This document shows positions 1 through 8,096 of a stretch of 64,000 nucleotides of DNA, piece after piece. Made by a program: the position numbers and the translations under genes. How positions within the stretch are numbered: position 1 is the first letter of the stretch; each line of letters starts with the position of its first letter. The notes beneath the pieces are model-generated. The model saw only the letters and a program-made list of their open reading frames with translations, did no database searches and was not told where the DNA came from. The DNA comes from Cytobacillus sp. S13-E01 (lineage in GTDB: Bacteria; Bacillota; Bacilli; Bacillales; Bacillaceae_L): assembly GCF_029193815.1 (NCBI RefSeq), contig NZ_JARFVC010000010.1:38904-102903 (forward strand), written 5' to 3'.

Positions 1-41
1 CCAATACGTTTGTAAAGTGATTCCATCGTAAAATTCGTCAT
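1..41 (-). CDS. 5' end of an unidentified gene, cut by the window edge
   Basis: An ATG at 41 on the minus strand opens a frame running off the window start and reading MTNFTMESLYKRI. A GGAGTG Shine-Dalgarno sequence lies 8 nt upstream, which is the main support. Thirteen residues are too few to name a family. It is divergent from the CNNM gene at 263. Confidence 0.45.
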   Translation of the reverse strand, partial: MTNFTMESLYKRI

Positions 42-262
42 GCTAGGGTCACTCCATTCCTAATTATATTTGAAACTATATCAATAAATAGATAAAGAAG
101 ATGTGATTAGAATCACAGTGCCATGGATGTGGTACAATAGGTACTAAGTTTCCATTTCCGTTAATGTTTGCTATTATATTCTTAACCTGCTTTTTTCTAA
201 TGGTTGTTACATAATAGGGGATATAACATATTTTTATATAATTTATAGGAGAGTGAACATTC

Positions 263-1531
263 TTGGCCGAATTGCCACTGAATACCATTATATTATTAGT
301 TGTTTTGATATTTTTATCTGCATTTTTCTCTTCTTCAGAAACAGCTTTTTCAAGTGTAAACAGAATAAGACTTAAAAATTATGTAGATGAAAATCGACGT
401 GGAAGTAAAAAGGCATTATATATAAGTGATAACTTTGATAAGGCATTATCGACAATCTTAGTAGGAAATAACATTGTTAATATAGCAGCGGCATCGATTT
501 CAGCTAAAGTTGCAACAGATTTATTCGGAGGTAATACAGGATTAGTTGTTAGTACAGTTGTAATGACGATCTTAATATTGATTTTTGGGGAAGTACTCCC
601 AAAGTCATTTGCAAAGGAAAACGCAGAATCATTTACTTTACAAATTTCTGGTGTATTATTGCTGTTAATGAGAATCTTTACACCGATTACATACTTATTT
701 GTACTATTAAAAAATATGGCGTCAAAACTCATTAAAAGTACGAATGAATCACCTTCTGTTACTGAAGAAGAAATCAAAGTGATGATCGACCTTAGCGAAG
801 AAGAAGGTGTTATTGATAATAAAGAGAAAGAACTTGTGCACCGTTCTTTAGACTTCAATGATATTTTGGTTGGTGAGATTTTAACACCGAGAATAGATAT
901 GAGTGCAATCGAAGTTTCTCAACCTATAGATGACGTACTGGCAATGTTTTTAGAGGAAAGGTATTCAAGGGTTCCAGTCTATGAGGACAATATTGATAAT
1001 ATCATTGGCGTTTTATCAGAGAGGGAGTTTTTAAGTCACCTTGTTCAAAAGAAAGAGATCATTATTCGTGAGTTAGTAAGAGACCCGTTTTTTGTTGTCG
1101 AATCAATGAAAATTTCCATGCTATTACCAGAACTTCAAAAAAGTAAAACACATATGGCAATTGTTGTTGATGAATTTGGAGGTACATCCGGACTTATTAC
1201 TTTGGAAGATATACTTGAGGAAATCGTTGGTGAAATCTGGGATGAACATGATGAAAAGATAAAAATCTTCAATAAAATTGATGACAACAACTATGAATTT
1301 AATGCCGAAATTCCATTAGATGAATTTGTGAAAATCATGAATGTTGAAGAGCCTGAAAGTACGTATCATACATTAGGTGGCTGGATATTTGAATCAATTG
1401 AAAGAGTACCGTCAAATGGCGAGCAATTTGATTATGTAAATCTTACTCTAACCGTGACTGAGGTTGAGAACCGCCGCATTCGCAAAGTGATGGTTAATAT
1501 TAATGGCTCTGTAGGAGAGACTGCTGAATAG
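263..1531 (+). CDS. CNNM/CorC-type membrane protein with CBS pair (YhdP/MpfA-like)
   Basis: A 422-residue protein with the layout of the HlyC/CorC (CNNM) family: an N-terminal DUF21 membrane region over about residues 1-185 with several hydrophobic helices, a CBS-domain pair at about 205-325 (motif VVDEFGGTSGLITLEDILEE in the second CBS), and a C-terminal CorC_HlyC domain from about 340. Bacillus and Staphylococcus members (YhdP, MpfA) are linked to magnesium efflux and resistance. That role here is an inference from the family. The start is a TTG at 263 after a GGAGAG sequence; no better ATG exists. It is monocistronic, ending in a strong terminator. Several paralogues usually exist per genome, so no symbol is assigned. 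Confidence 0.9.
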   Translation: MAELPLNTIILLVVLIFLSAFFSSSETAFSSVNRIRLKNYVDENRRGSKKALYISDNFDKALSTILVGNNIVNIAAASISAKVATDLFGGNTGLVVSTVVMTILILIFGEVLPKSFAKENAESFTLQISGVLLLLMRIFTPITYLFVLLKNMASKLIKSTNESPSVTEEEIKVMIDLSEEEGVIDNKEKELVHRSLDFNDILVGEILTPRIDMSAIEVSQPIDDVLAMFLEERYSRVPVYEDNIDNIIGVLSEREFLSHLVQKKEIIIRELVRDPFFVVESMKISMLLPELQKSKTHMAIVVDEFGGTSGLITLEDILEEIVGEIWDEHDEKIKIFNKIDDNNYEFNAEIPLDEFVKIMNVEEPESTYHTLGGWIFESIERVPSNGEQFDYVNLTLTVTEVENRRIRKVMVNINGSVGETAE

Positions 1532-1536
1532 AAGAA

Positions 1537-1576
1537 AACGAGTGTGAAACCGGTATGGTTTACACTCGTTTTCATT
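1537..1576 (+). terminator. Intrinsic terminator of the CNNM gene
   Basis: Stem AACGAGTGTGAAACC (1537-1551) pairs with GGTTTACACTCGTT (1557-1570), followed by TTCATTT. It begins five bases after the stop codon. A family-1 repeat starts directly in its T-rich tail. Confidence 0.85.
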
Positions 1577-1741
1577 TAAAGATAAGGAAGTATAAAAGTT
1601 TATACCTAGTTTTAGTGTCTAGCTCCGGGCGCCATCGGCTCTATGGTATAAGCCAAGCCCTTCCCGAAGGCAAAAAACGCCTTCAGTCAGGGCTCGTCTT
1701 ATGCTTGTCACCGAAAGGCGGGCGCGCCTTGCGCTTTTCTT
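1575..1741 (+). repeat. Family-1 hairpin repeat, full copy, leader type 1
   Basis: It starts with the AAGATAAG-type leader and GTGTCTAGCTCC, then GGGCGCCATCGGC. A central hairpin (CCGAAGGC/ACGCCTTC arms) is flanked by ATAAGCC and CTTATG. It ends GGCGGGCGCGCCTTGCGC followed by TTTTCTT. The same order of elements recurs in the other family-1 copies. Confidence 0.85.
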
Positions 1742-1926
1742 ATTGTTTAGGAAATTATAAAATTGTAAGGTTGTGTATAACTTCGTGTCTCTGTCTATCT
1801 ACGTCTAGCTCCGGGCGCCATCGGCTCTATGGTATAAGCCAATCCCTTCCCGAAGGCAAAAAACGCCTTCAGTCAGGGCTCGTCTTATGCTTGTCACCGA
1901 TAAGCGGGCGCGCCTTGCGCTTTTGT
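1742..1926 (+). repeat. Family-1 hairpin repeat, full copy, leader type 2
   Basis: It abuts the previous copy head-to-tail but has a different leader (TTGTTTAGGAAATTATAAAA ... GTCTATCTACGTCTAGCTCC). The core from GGGCGCCATCGGC onward is nearly identical to its neighbour. Two leader types joined to one core suggests modular assembly. Confidence 0.85.
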
Positions 1927-1956
1927 TCTTTGCATGTAGGTTGGTACTAATTTTAA

Positions 1957-2343
1957 TTAATGTACTATTTGGTTCAATGTGTTTGGTAATCGAATCGGTT
2001 TATCTGTAGGTTGTCTATTTTTAAACGAATGATATTCAAATACCTTTTGATGGGGTGCTGCAACATAAAGTTCTAAGATATGCTCACCACTTTCACCCTT
2101 TGTTTCAAGATGAAATGACAGGTCATGTATCACTAACTCATAAAAATTAAACCTCAAGTCTAGAAGCTTCTTTGTTTTATAAGTCACATCTGGGTGTGTT
2201 GCAACAAAGGCTGCTAGATCCTCTAATGATACCGTTGGTTTTTGGAGAAGGTATTCTACATTTTCTTTAACTACGTGAGATGTTTGTCCTACAGTTGTTT
2301 TAAGCGTATCCACTACTTTTGCTAATAAGTCATTCACATTCAT
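1957..2343 (-). CDS. Conserved-looking hypothetical protein, 128 aa
   Basis: A soluble 128-residue protein starting MNVNDLLAKVVDTLK, with an amphipathic helical N-terminal half (residues 1-65) and a C-terminal half suggesting beta strands (LRFNFYELVIHDLSFHLETKG). There is no signal peptide or membrane segment. ATG at 2343 is preceded by GGGAGAG on the minus strand. I do not recognise the family. It is divergent from fumC, with a 32-nt hairpin (2374-2405) in its leader. Confidence 0.6.
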   Translation of the reverse strand: MNVNDLLAKVVDTLKTTVGQTSHVVKENVEYLLQKPTVSLEDLAAFVATHPDVTYKTKKLLDLRFNFYELVIHDLSFHLETKGESGEHILELYVAAPHQKVFEYHSFKNRQPTDKPIRLPNTLNQIVH

Positions 2344-2373
2344 TGAAGGCTACTCTCCCATATACATTATTAA

Positions 2374-2405
2374 GTGTAAAAAGCTAAAGCTTTCACTTTT
2401 TACAC
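2374..2405. other. Perfect hairpin in the divergent intergenic region
   Basis: GTGTAAAAAG (2374-2383) is the exact inverse of CTTTTTACAC (2396-2405), with AAGCTT inside. It lies upstream of both the 128-aa gene and fumC, so it is more likely a leader structure or operator than a terminator. The rest of 2406-2726 shows only AT-rich DNA. Confidence 0.4.
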
Positions 2406-2726
2406 CTATATTACTATATATAGTAACCAACAGTCATAAAATGTTACATGTTTGGTTTATTTCTATTTCTCATCGTACTCTTGTAATGCACTCTGCTTAG
2501 CTTGTTCCATATAGTAAATTTGTGGAAAACGAATATGGACTATATATTCATGAAAAAGGGTATAAGAGATAAAAGAAACTAGTTTCCAGTCAATTGAATC
2601 GAGCATCATGTAAAAACCCCATTCCTTTTACAATAATATATGGTGAGTTAAGTTTGTCTGATACATTTGATTTCACTAAATCAAAAAGAATTTAGTAACC
2701 AAAATAAATTTAAGAGGGTGCTAATC

Positions 2727-4115
2727 GTGAGTTATCGAGAAGAAAAGGATTCTATTGGTATAGTCCATGTACCTATCGAAAAGTACTGGGGGGCACAAAC
2801 GCAACGAAGCAAGGAAAACTTCGCTATAGGCATTGAAACGATGCCGATTGAGGTCATTCAGTCCTTAGCCTTAATAAAAAAGTGTGCAGCTATAACAAAT
2901 AATCAGCTAGAAAAATTAAGTGATGTGCAAAGTGAAGTAATTGTTGAGGCAGCAGATGAGATACTTTCAGGAAGTCTAGATGATCACTTTCCACTCGTTG
3001 TTTGGCAGACAGGTAGTGGGACACAAACAAATATGAATGTGAATGAAGTAATTGCCTATAGAGCAAATCAAATTGCAAAAGAAAAAGGGTACAATCTAAC
3101 TGTTCATCCAAATGACGATGTCAATATGTCACAAAGTTCAAATGATACCTTTCCTACAGCCATGCATGTTGCAGCAGTCAAAGCAATAGAAACTAGGCTA
3201 TTACCATCATTGGGTTCACTAAAAATAATCCTTGAAGAAAAGCAAGCCGCGTTTAATAAGGTGATAAAAATAGGTCGGACACACTTACAGGATGCCACTC
3301 CATTAACCGTTGGCCAAGAGTTCAGTGGTTGGGTGGAAATGATTGCAAAATCGGGAAAAATGATAAGGGAAAGTTCTAATTATTTGAAGGAACTTGCTAT
3401 TGGAGGAACAGCTGTGGGTACAGGGATTAATGCCCATCCAATGTTCGGGAAAGTAGTGTGTGAACAGCTTTCAAAAATGACAGATTATCCGTTTGTGAGT
3501 GCTTCTAATAAGTTTCATGCGCTAACTAGCCATGATGTAATAGTCCATTCACATGGCGCAATAAAAGCACTTGCGGCAGACTTAATGAAGATTGCAAATG
3601 ATGTTAGATGGTTAGCAAGTGGTCCTAGGGCAGGAATTGGAGAAATTACAATTCCAGCAAATGAACCAGGAAGTTCAATCATGCCTGGTAAAGTGAATCC
3701 TACCCAAAGTGAAGCATTAACAATGATTGCCTGCCAAGTATTTGGTAATGATGCAACAATCGGGTTTGCAGCAAGCCAAGGAAATTTTCAGCTAAATGTC
3801 TATAAACCGGTTATTATTTATAATTTCTTACAATCTATCCGATTACTTTCTGATGGGATTGATTCTTTTAATGAGAGGTGCGTAAAGGGAATCGCTTTAA
3901 ATAAAGAAGTTATCGAAAAGAACCTTACAAATTCCCTAATGTTAGTAACTGCACTAAATCCACATATTGGCTATGAAAAGGCTGCTGTCATTGCTAAATT
4001 CGCTTACAAGGAAAAGTTAACGCTTAAAGAGGCAGCTGTTCGAAATGGGGTATTAACAGAGGAACAATTTGACTTGTTGATAGACCCGTCCAAAATGATC
4101 AACCCACAAGAATAA
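2727..4115 (+). CDS. fumC: Fumarate hydratase class II
   Basis: Fumarase of the citric acid cycle, interconverting fumarate and (S)-malate; a cytoplasmic homotetramer in this family. The 462-residue length equals that expected for Bacillus CitG/FumC. Signatures seen: [12 protein letters not shown] near the N-terminus, [11 protein letters not shown], the THLQDATP catalytic-histidine motif, and [10 protein letters not shown] (about residue 315-325), the mobile loop carrying the catalytic serine. I place the start at the GTG at 2727 because AAGAGGGTG lies 6 nt upstream and homologues begin just before this point. A longer in-frame opening at 2667 adds 20 unlikely residues. B. subtilis carries citG elsewhere, so the position is a local difference. 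A reversed short family-1 repeat begins one base after the stop. Confidence 0.95.
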   Translation: MSYREEKDSIGIVHVPIEKYWGAQTQRSKENFAIGIETMPIEVIQSLALIKKCAAITNNQLEKLSDVQSEVIVEAADEILSGSLDDHFPLVVWQTGSGTQTNMNVNEVIAYRANQIAKEKGYNLTVHPNDDVNMSQSSNDTFPTAMHVAAVKAIETRLLPSLGSLKIILEEKQAAFNKVIKIGRTHLQDATPLTVGQEFSGWVEMIAKSGKMIRESSNYLKELAIGGTAVGTGINAHPMFGKVVCEQLSKMTDYPFVSASNKFHALTSHDVIVHSHGAIKALAADLMKIANDVRWLASGPRAGIGEITIPANEPGSSIMPGKVNPTQSEALTMIACQVFGNDATIGFAASQGNFQLNVYKPVIIYNFLQSIRLLSDGIDSFNERCVKGIALNKEVIEKNLTNSLMLVTALNPHIGYEKAAVIAKFAYKEKLTLKEAAVRNGVLTEEQFDLLIDPSKMINPQE

Positions 4116-4160
4116 GAAAAGCGCAGGTCGCCCGGTGCTAGATACTAAAACTTGGTATAA
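4116..4160 (-). repeat. Family-1 repeat, short copy in reverse
   Basis: On the minus strand it reads CCAAGTTTTAGTATCTAGC, then ACCGGGCG and CCTGCGCTTTTCTT. These are the 5' leader end joined directly to the 3' end of the element, with the central hairpin missing. It touches the fumC stop codon. Confidence 0.75.
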
Positions 4161-4189
4161 GAAAGGCCCCAAGCTGTAAGCTTGGGGCC
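4155..4189 (-). terminator. Terminator of the SASP gene
   Basis: A perfect 11-bp stem, GGCCCCAAGCT (4165-4175) with AGCTTGGGGCC (4179-4189) and a GTA loop. On the minus strand it is followed by TTTCTTATAC. It could also stop fumC transcription. Confidence 0.75.
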
Positions 4190-4216
4190 TAAATCCATAT
4201 TATGAAGTTTTAATTA

Positions 4217-4432
4217 TTATTGGTTGAAACCGCCCATTTGTTGTTGAGCTAAAGATACTAAACGCTTAGTAATCTCTCCTCCAACTGAACCGTTAGCACG
4301 AGATGTAGTGTCAGCACCAAGGTTTACACCAAATTCTGATGCAATCTCAAATTTCATTTGGTCAATTGCTTGTTGTGCTCCTGCTACTAGTAATTGATTT
4401 GACGAATTGCTTCCTGATGATTGGTTTGCCAT
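4217..4432 (-). CDS. Alpha/beta-type small acid-soluble spore protein
   Basis: A 71-residue SASP that would coat and protect DNA in the dormant spore and be cut by the GPR protease at germination. Visible: the GPR site region [11 protein letters not shown], the second conserved block [19 protein letters not shown], and the Gln/Asn-rich N-terminus. No cysteine. The start at 4432 has GAGGAGATG upstream. A sigma-G-type promoter lies about 140 nt upstream (4573-4601), leaving a long structured leader, unusual for this class. Several ssp genes normally exist per genome, so the exact paralogue is not assigned. Confidence 0.95.
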   Translation of the reverse strand: MANQSSGSNSSNQLLVAGAQQAIDQMKFEIASEFGVNLGADTTSRANGSVGGEITKRLVSLAQQQMGGFNQ

Positions 4433-4470
4433 GTGTAATTCATCTCCTCGAAAATTTTTTTGGTTTTGGT

Positions 4471-4533
4471 TGGGTTAGCTGGGGTTGCACCAGCAAATGA
4501 AGTAATTTCATTGCCTCTTTTGGGCTTAACCCA
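4471..4533 (-). other. Folded leader of the SASP transcript, possible three-way junction
   Basis: TGGGTTA (4471-4477) pairs with TAACCCA (4527-4533). Inside lie two hairpins, GCTGG (4478-4482) with CCAGC (4490-4494), and GCAAATGAA (4493-4501) with TTTCATTGC (4506-4514), which share two bases. The structure lies between the promoter and the ribosome-binding site of the spore-protein gene. Confidence 0.45.
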
Positions 4534-4572
4534 TCGATGTAAGTTTGTTTTTGTTTTGTTTGCTGTACTATT

Positions 4573-4601
4573 TATAATGTTTCATTTTTCATTTTTTATA
4601 C
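4573..4601 (-). promoter_or_regulatory. Sigma-G-type promoter for the SASP gene
   Basis: On the minus strand, GTATA (-35) and CATTATA (-10) are separated by 17 bp. They fit the known forespore sigma-G consensus at every specified position. Transcription would start near 4566. Confidence 0.65.
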
Positions 4602-4809
4602 TGTTTTTTTTAAAACTTTTTTTAGAGATACTTGTTTCTTGCTTGTTGCTTTTGTGTGCTGCTTGTTTACTAAATAGTATGGTGAATTTTTATTGTTCTA
4701 TGTAAAAAAATAAGAGGGAATTTATTCCTATTAACTTTGGTACATAACAACCTAATTTGGTCAAAAGCTATTGGTACAGTTAAAAATTAAAAAACAAGGA
4801 TGGATTACA

Positions 4810-5055
4810 ATGTATATTTGCCCACTCTGTAATGGATTCGGGATCAATAAACCTTTTAAGTGTATAAATTGCAGAAATGAACTTGAAGATTCAGGCCGGA
4901 TAATTGATTATTTCGATGACTATAGTGCTTACATGGAAATTGATGATATGAAGAAGATCGATGGCTATCCAATAACTTTTAGCCAACATGAATGTGCCCA
5001 TTTATTTTACTGTACATCATGTGGGACGGAGGAAGTTAAACTTATTAAAGAATAA
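4810..5055 (+). CDS. Small zinc-ribbon-like protein, 81 aa
   Basis: The protein starts MYICPLCNGFG and has CPLC and CINC pairs (residues 4-25) plus a C-terminal CTSCG, the pattern of a zinc-ribbon fold. The middle is acidic (DYFDDYSAYMEIDDMKK). The start at 4810 is chosen over the upstream in-frame opening at 4771 because AAGGATGG precedes it and the CxxC motif follows at once. No function is assigned. It is monocistronic, with its own terminator. Confidence 0.7.
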   Translation: MYICPLCNGFGINKPFKCINCRNELEDSGRIIDYFDDYSAYMEIDDMKKIDGYPITFSQHECAHLFYCTSCGTEEVKLIKE

Positions 5056-5056
5056 A

Positions 5057-5082
5057 AAAAGTCGCCGGAAGGCGACTTTTCT
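5057..5082 (+). terminator. Terminator of the zinc-ribbon gene
   Basis: A ten-base stem AAAAGTCGCC with GGCGACTTTT around a GGAA loop, starting one base after the stop codon. Confidence 0.85.
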
Positions 5083-5109
5083 ACTTTATAGGTAATTAAG
5101 AATCGAACT

Positions 5110-5153
5110 TAGTTTTAGTGTCTAGCTCCGGGCGCGCCTTGCGCTTTTGTTAT
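5110..5153 (+). repeat. Family-1 repeat, short copy
   Basis: TTAGTTTTAGTGTCTAGCTC is joined directly to CGGGCGCGCCTTGCGCTTTT, with the central hairpin missing. Its 3' end lies next to the stop codon of msmX on the opposite strand. Confidence 0.8.
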
Positions 5154-5154
5154 A

Positions 5155-6255
5155 TTATGGACGAATTCTGCTTTCAGTTTCAACATCAAAGAAATGAGCT
5201 TTGTTCATATCAAGGGCTAGCACAAGCTGTTGACCCGGTTTAACATCTGTACGTGAATCAACACGTGCAATAAATTCTTGGCCAGATACTTGAGAATAAA
5301 GCATGGACTCTGCTCCCATTAATTCAGCCACTTCAATATTAGCCGTGATTTTAGAACCTTGAGATGCTTCAATGAAAACAGGCTCATCGTGAATATCTTC
5401 AGGACGCATACCAAGAATGACTTCTTTATTTGCATAACCTTTATCACGTAAAATTTTCATTTTTCCTTCTGGCACTTTAACTGAAACATCTCCGATAATA
5501 AAAGTATCCTCTTTTAATGACCCTGTAAAAAAGTTCATTGCAGGTGAACCGATAAATCCAGCTACGAAGACATTTTCAGGATTATCATAAACATCCTTTG
5601 GAGCCCCAACTTGCTGAATAATACCGTCTTTCATAACAACTAATCGAGTAGCCATTGTCATAGCTTCTGTTTGGTCATGTGTTACGTAAATAGTAGTAGT
5701 TTGTAAACGGTGATGCAGCTTCGAAATTTCAGCGCGCATTTGTACACGAAGCTTTGCATCAAGATTTGATAATGGTTCATCCATTAAGAATACTTTTGCA
5801 TCACGAACAATAGCCCGTCCTAAGGCAACACGTTGACGTTGTCCACCTGATAATGCTTTAGGTTTACGATCTAAGTATTCCTCAAGTCCTAGAATACGAG
5901 CTGCGTCTTTAACACGACGGTCAATCTCATCTTTAGAAAACTTACGAAGCTTTAGACCGAAAGCCATATTGTCGTATACATTCATATGTGGATAAAGTGC
6001 ATAGTTCTGGAAAACCATTGCGATATCACGGTCTTTTGGAGCTACATCATTAACACGCTTTTCGTCAATATAAAAATCGCCTTTTGAAATTTCTTCAAGG
6101 CCAGCAATCATACGAAGTGTAGTTGATTTACCACAGCCTGATGGTCCAACAAAAACGATAAATTCTTTGTCTTGGATATGAAGGTTAAAATCTTCAACAG
6201 CTGTAACCTTGTTATCATAAACTTTATAAATATTTTCAAGTTTCAATTCTGCCAT
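5155..6255 (-). CDS. msmX: Sugar ABC transporter ATP-binding subunit MsmX
   Basis: A 366-residue ATPase of the UgpC/MalK/MsmX type. In B. subtilis MsmX is a shared motor for several carbohydrate ABC importers, acting at the inner face of the membrane. Seen: Walker A GPSGCGKSTT (about 38-47), Q-loop QNYALYPHM, signature LSGGQRQRVALGRA, Walker B VFLMDEPLSNLD, the switch histidine in YVTHDQTEA, and a TOBE-like regulatory domain from about 240. No permease or binding-protein gene lies beside it, which fits a multi-importer ATPase. A consensus cre lies just upstream. The start follows a run of G bases (TAGGGGGAA). Confidence 0.92.
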   Translation of the reverse strand: MAELKLENIYKVYDNKVTAVEDFNLHIQDKEFIVFVGPSGCGKSTTLRMIAGLEEISKGDFYIDEKRVNDVAPKDRDIAMVFQNYALYPHMNVYDNMAFGLKLRKFSKDEIDRRVKDAARILGLEEYLDRKPKALSGGQRQRVALGRAIVRDAKVFLMDEPLSNLDAKLRVQMRAEISKLHHRLQTTTIYVTHDQTEAMTMATRLVVMKDGIIQQVGAPKDVYDNPENVFVAGFIGSPAMNFFTGSLKEDTFIIGDVSVKVPEGKMKILRDKGYANKEVILGMRPEDIHDEPVFIEASQGSKITANIEVAELMGAESMLYSQVSGQEFIARVDSRTDVKPGQQLVLALDMNKAHFFDVETESRIRP

Positions 6256-6269
6256 TACTATTCCCCCTA

Positions 6270-6284
6270 ATGTAAACGTTTACT
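6270..6284 (-). promoter_or_regulatory. CcpA cre operator upstream of msmX
   Basis: TGTAAACGTTTAC (6271-6283) is a near-perfect palindrome fitting the cre consensus, about 15 bp upstream of the start codon. A degenerate second half-match (TTTACGGTAAACG) lies at about 6312-6324. Both imply carbon catabolite control. Confidence 0.7.
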
Positions 6285-6361
6285 TATACATAGTGTAGCC
6301 TAGTTGGCCATTTACGGTAAACGTCATTATGCACAAATAAAGCAGATTTGGTTGTGCATGT

Positions 6362-7279
6362 CTACGAATCCGGAGGTTCATTGAAATGTTCGATAACTAA
6401 AATTGCTAGAAATACAGTAACCGCACCATGAAAATGTTTTATATCAATTCCTGTTTGTTCTATAAATTTATCTATTCGATACTGTAGACTATTTCGGTGC
6501 ATGTAAAGCTTCTTAGCTGCCGATGAAACATTTAAGTTGCTTTCTAAAAATACTTTTATAGTCTTAAGTTGGTCGAGGTCATCTTGTAGATTTGGAAGTA
6601 AAACATTGGAAATTTTTTGTCTCTTTATTGGGTCTACATTCTCCAATAAAAACAGGGGAATTACATCTTGGATAGAGAATACCTTTTGTTTGTGGATATA
6701 TTTCATTGCTGTTTTAAAGCACAGTCTTTCAAATTCAAATTGCGATTTAACATCACTATCTAGTGAATATATTTGACCAGTTAACATGTTAACATCGAGG
6801 TAAAAGTCACTTGTAAATATATCAACAACATCTTCTAAATTTGTTATTTCTGTCATATACTGATCATTCATTTTTTCAATAATAATACCACTATGTGTAT
6901 TTTCCCAAACAACAATGACCTCGGAAGGGAATAGGGATTCAGTAGCTAGTTGGAAATTCTGTTTGTCAGAAATGGCTTTACTTGTAAAAAAATGAATGAA
7001 TCTACATCTTGAAAAATTAGAGCGCGGCACATTGCGATTACTATCGCCTGAGTATAAATATTGATACCACCGGGTTTGTTCTTCTGTCATTAAATTAGGC
7101 GGATAATCATCAGTCTCAAAAAGCGTTCCAAGAAGCTGTGCCTCTTTTTCTGATATAGCGTTCTTTCTTATTCCGAACAGGGTACGGCTATCTGATGAAA
7201 ACCATAGATAATTGTCGTCAAAAGCTGTGTCTGCAACTATTAAAGCATCCTTATAGTGTCTCTTAAGTTTTTCAAGCAT
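6362..7279 (-). CDS. PucR/CdaR-family transcriptional regulator (YxkF-like)
   Basis: A 305-residue regulator with a C-terminal helix-turn-helix of the PucR/CdaR class (about residues 240-300: FLESNLNVSSAAKKLYMHRN, then SLQYRIDKFIEQTG). The N-terminal 230 residues are a ligand-sensing region I cannot assign. In B. subtilis the msmX gene is paired with yxkF, which encodes a protein of this type. The pairing here (106 bp apart, same strand) supports the name YxkF-like and suggests a sugar-related role. That is inference. Confidence 0.8.
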   Translation of the reverse strand: MLEKLKRHYKDALIVADTAFDDNYLWFSSDSRTLFGIRKNAISEKEAQLLGTLFETDDYPPNLMTEEQTRWYQYLYSGDSNRNVPRSNFSRCRFIHFFTSKAISDKQNFQLATESLFPSEVIVVWENTHSGIIIEKMNDQYMTEITNLEDVVDIFTSDFYLDVNMLTGQIYSLDSDVKSQFEFERLCFKTAMKYIHKQKVFSIQDVIPLFLLENVDPIKRQKISNVLLPNLQDDLDQLKTIKVFLESNLNVSSAAKKLYMHRNSLQYRIDKFIEQTGIDIKHFHGAVTVFLAILVIEHFNEPPDS

Positions 7280-7361
7280 CGTTTATATCCCTTCAAATAT
7301 TATTCTATTTTAATTATAACAAATAAACCTGGGATCTTACCCATATTAGAGTACAAGTAAC

Positions 7362-7393
7362 TAAAAAAGAGTGAGGCAAAGTTGCCTCACTCT
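7362..7393 (-). terminator. Terminator of the 62-aa gene
   Basis: AGAGTGAGGCAA (7368-7379) pairs with TTGCCTCACTCT (7382-7393). On the minus strand a TTTTTT run follows. Confidence 0.85.
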
Positions 7394-7406
7394 ACAATAA
7401 TTTAAC

Positions 7407-7595
7407 TTACCCATTTTCCATATTTGCAGGAGGTTCTTCTGTCTCAAAGTCACGAGCTTCTTCAATATTGGTAGATCCGTGTTTTCGATGAACAGTGCCA
7501 CCTGCCATTCCTTCATTTATAAACCTGTCAACATCCATCAATACCTCATCCTTACCTTCATAAAGTAAGTCTTTTGAAACTTTACGCTTGGTCAT
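7407..7595 (-). CDS. Small acidic hypothetical protein, 62 aa
   Basis: It starts MTKRKVSKDLLYEGKDEVLM and ends EEPPANMENG, is highly polar, and has no membrane segment. The ATG at 7595 has the strong GAAGGAGGGC ribosome-binding site; the upstream in-frame opening at 7613 would begin inside that site. I do not recognise the family. Its size and composition resemble spore-associated small proteins, but nothing in the sequence proves that. Confidence 0.65.
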   Translation of the reverse strand: MTKRKVSKDLLYEGKDEVLMDVDRFINEGMAGGTVHRKHGSTNIEEARDFETEEPPANMENG

Positions 7596-7676
7596 TAAAA
7601 TGCCCTCCTTCATTTGGTCTACTAAGTAGTGTGTGAAGGAAAGGACATTTTCATTATAGCGTAGCTAAAAAAATTA

Positions 7677-7867
7677 TAAAGTGAAACTTCAAATAGTGAG
7701 GGTTTCTTCATTCCCCACTAATTGCTAGTTGAACTTTTAACGCTAGGTAAGCATGCACGTCCTGTGCGCCGGCGGACCGCGCTTGGGACAGTTTGATCCC
7801 CCGCCTAAACTTCCTCAAATTCCCTAAGTTTTGAGGTGGGGTTTTTACTGCTTTTTAAGCGTGGAGG
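7677..7867 (+). repeat. Family-2 repeat, long copy
   Basis: It runs from AAAGTGAAACTTCAA through GCACGTCCTGTGC (7755-7767), CGGACC, GATCCCCCGCC and GGTGGGG to AAGCGTGGAGGAT. The same landmarks occur in the same order, on the opposite strand, at 38262-38420. It contains the inverted pair GTTTTGAGGTGGGG and the CCCCC run. No ORF. Confidence 0.7.
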
Positions 7868-7873
7868 ATAAAC

Positions 7874-8086
7874 TTACTCGTATACATGGAAAAGCATTAG
7901 CTCATGTATCTGAGTGTTCAATTGTTGCTCAGATTCAGTAGGTGGGACTTGTGATGTCCATTCAATATGTCCGTCCTTATGATAAATTCCAAAATATGCT
8001 GTACCTTTAAAGAAAAAAGAAAACCGCCAGCCAGGTAATTGTTTATTTTCAAATAAAGGCTTCCATTGGAAGTGAGAAAGCATCAT
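7874..8086 (-). CDS. yheE: YheE-like protein (DUF5342)
   Basis: A 70-residue protein, MMLSHFQWKPLF onward, rich in aromatic residues (FSFFFKGTAYFGIYH). The position directly after the YheC/YheD genes, with a 10-bp gap, matches B. subtilis yheE. The start is one of two adjacent ATGs behind AAGGAGGAAAAC. The function is unknown. It is the last gene of the five-gene operon. Confidence 0.8.
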   Translation of the reverse strand: MMLSHFQWKPLFENKQLPGWRFSFFFKGTAYFGIYHKDGHIEWTSQVPPTESEQQLNTQIHELMLFHVYE

Positions 8087-8096
8087 GTTTTCCTCC

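Noticed and set aside
1555..1950. Open frame of 131 codons across two repeats
   Set aside because: It is made of family-1 repeat DNA read through twice (the same GRHRLYGISQ words recur). No ribosome-binding site and no terminator.
4460..4705. Open frame of 81 codons opposite the SASP leader
   Set aside because: It overlaps the sigma-G promoter and structured leader on the other strand. Its second half is a low-complexity F/L run and it has no ribosome-binding site.
7677..7867. Riboswitch upstream of yheE
   Set aside because: The structured stretch is on the wrong strand and 3' of the operon. It matches the repeat at 38262, so it is a repeat.
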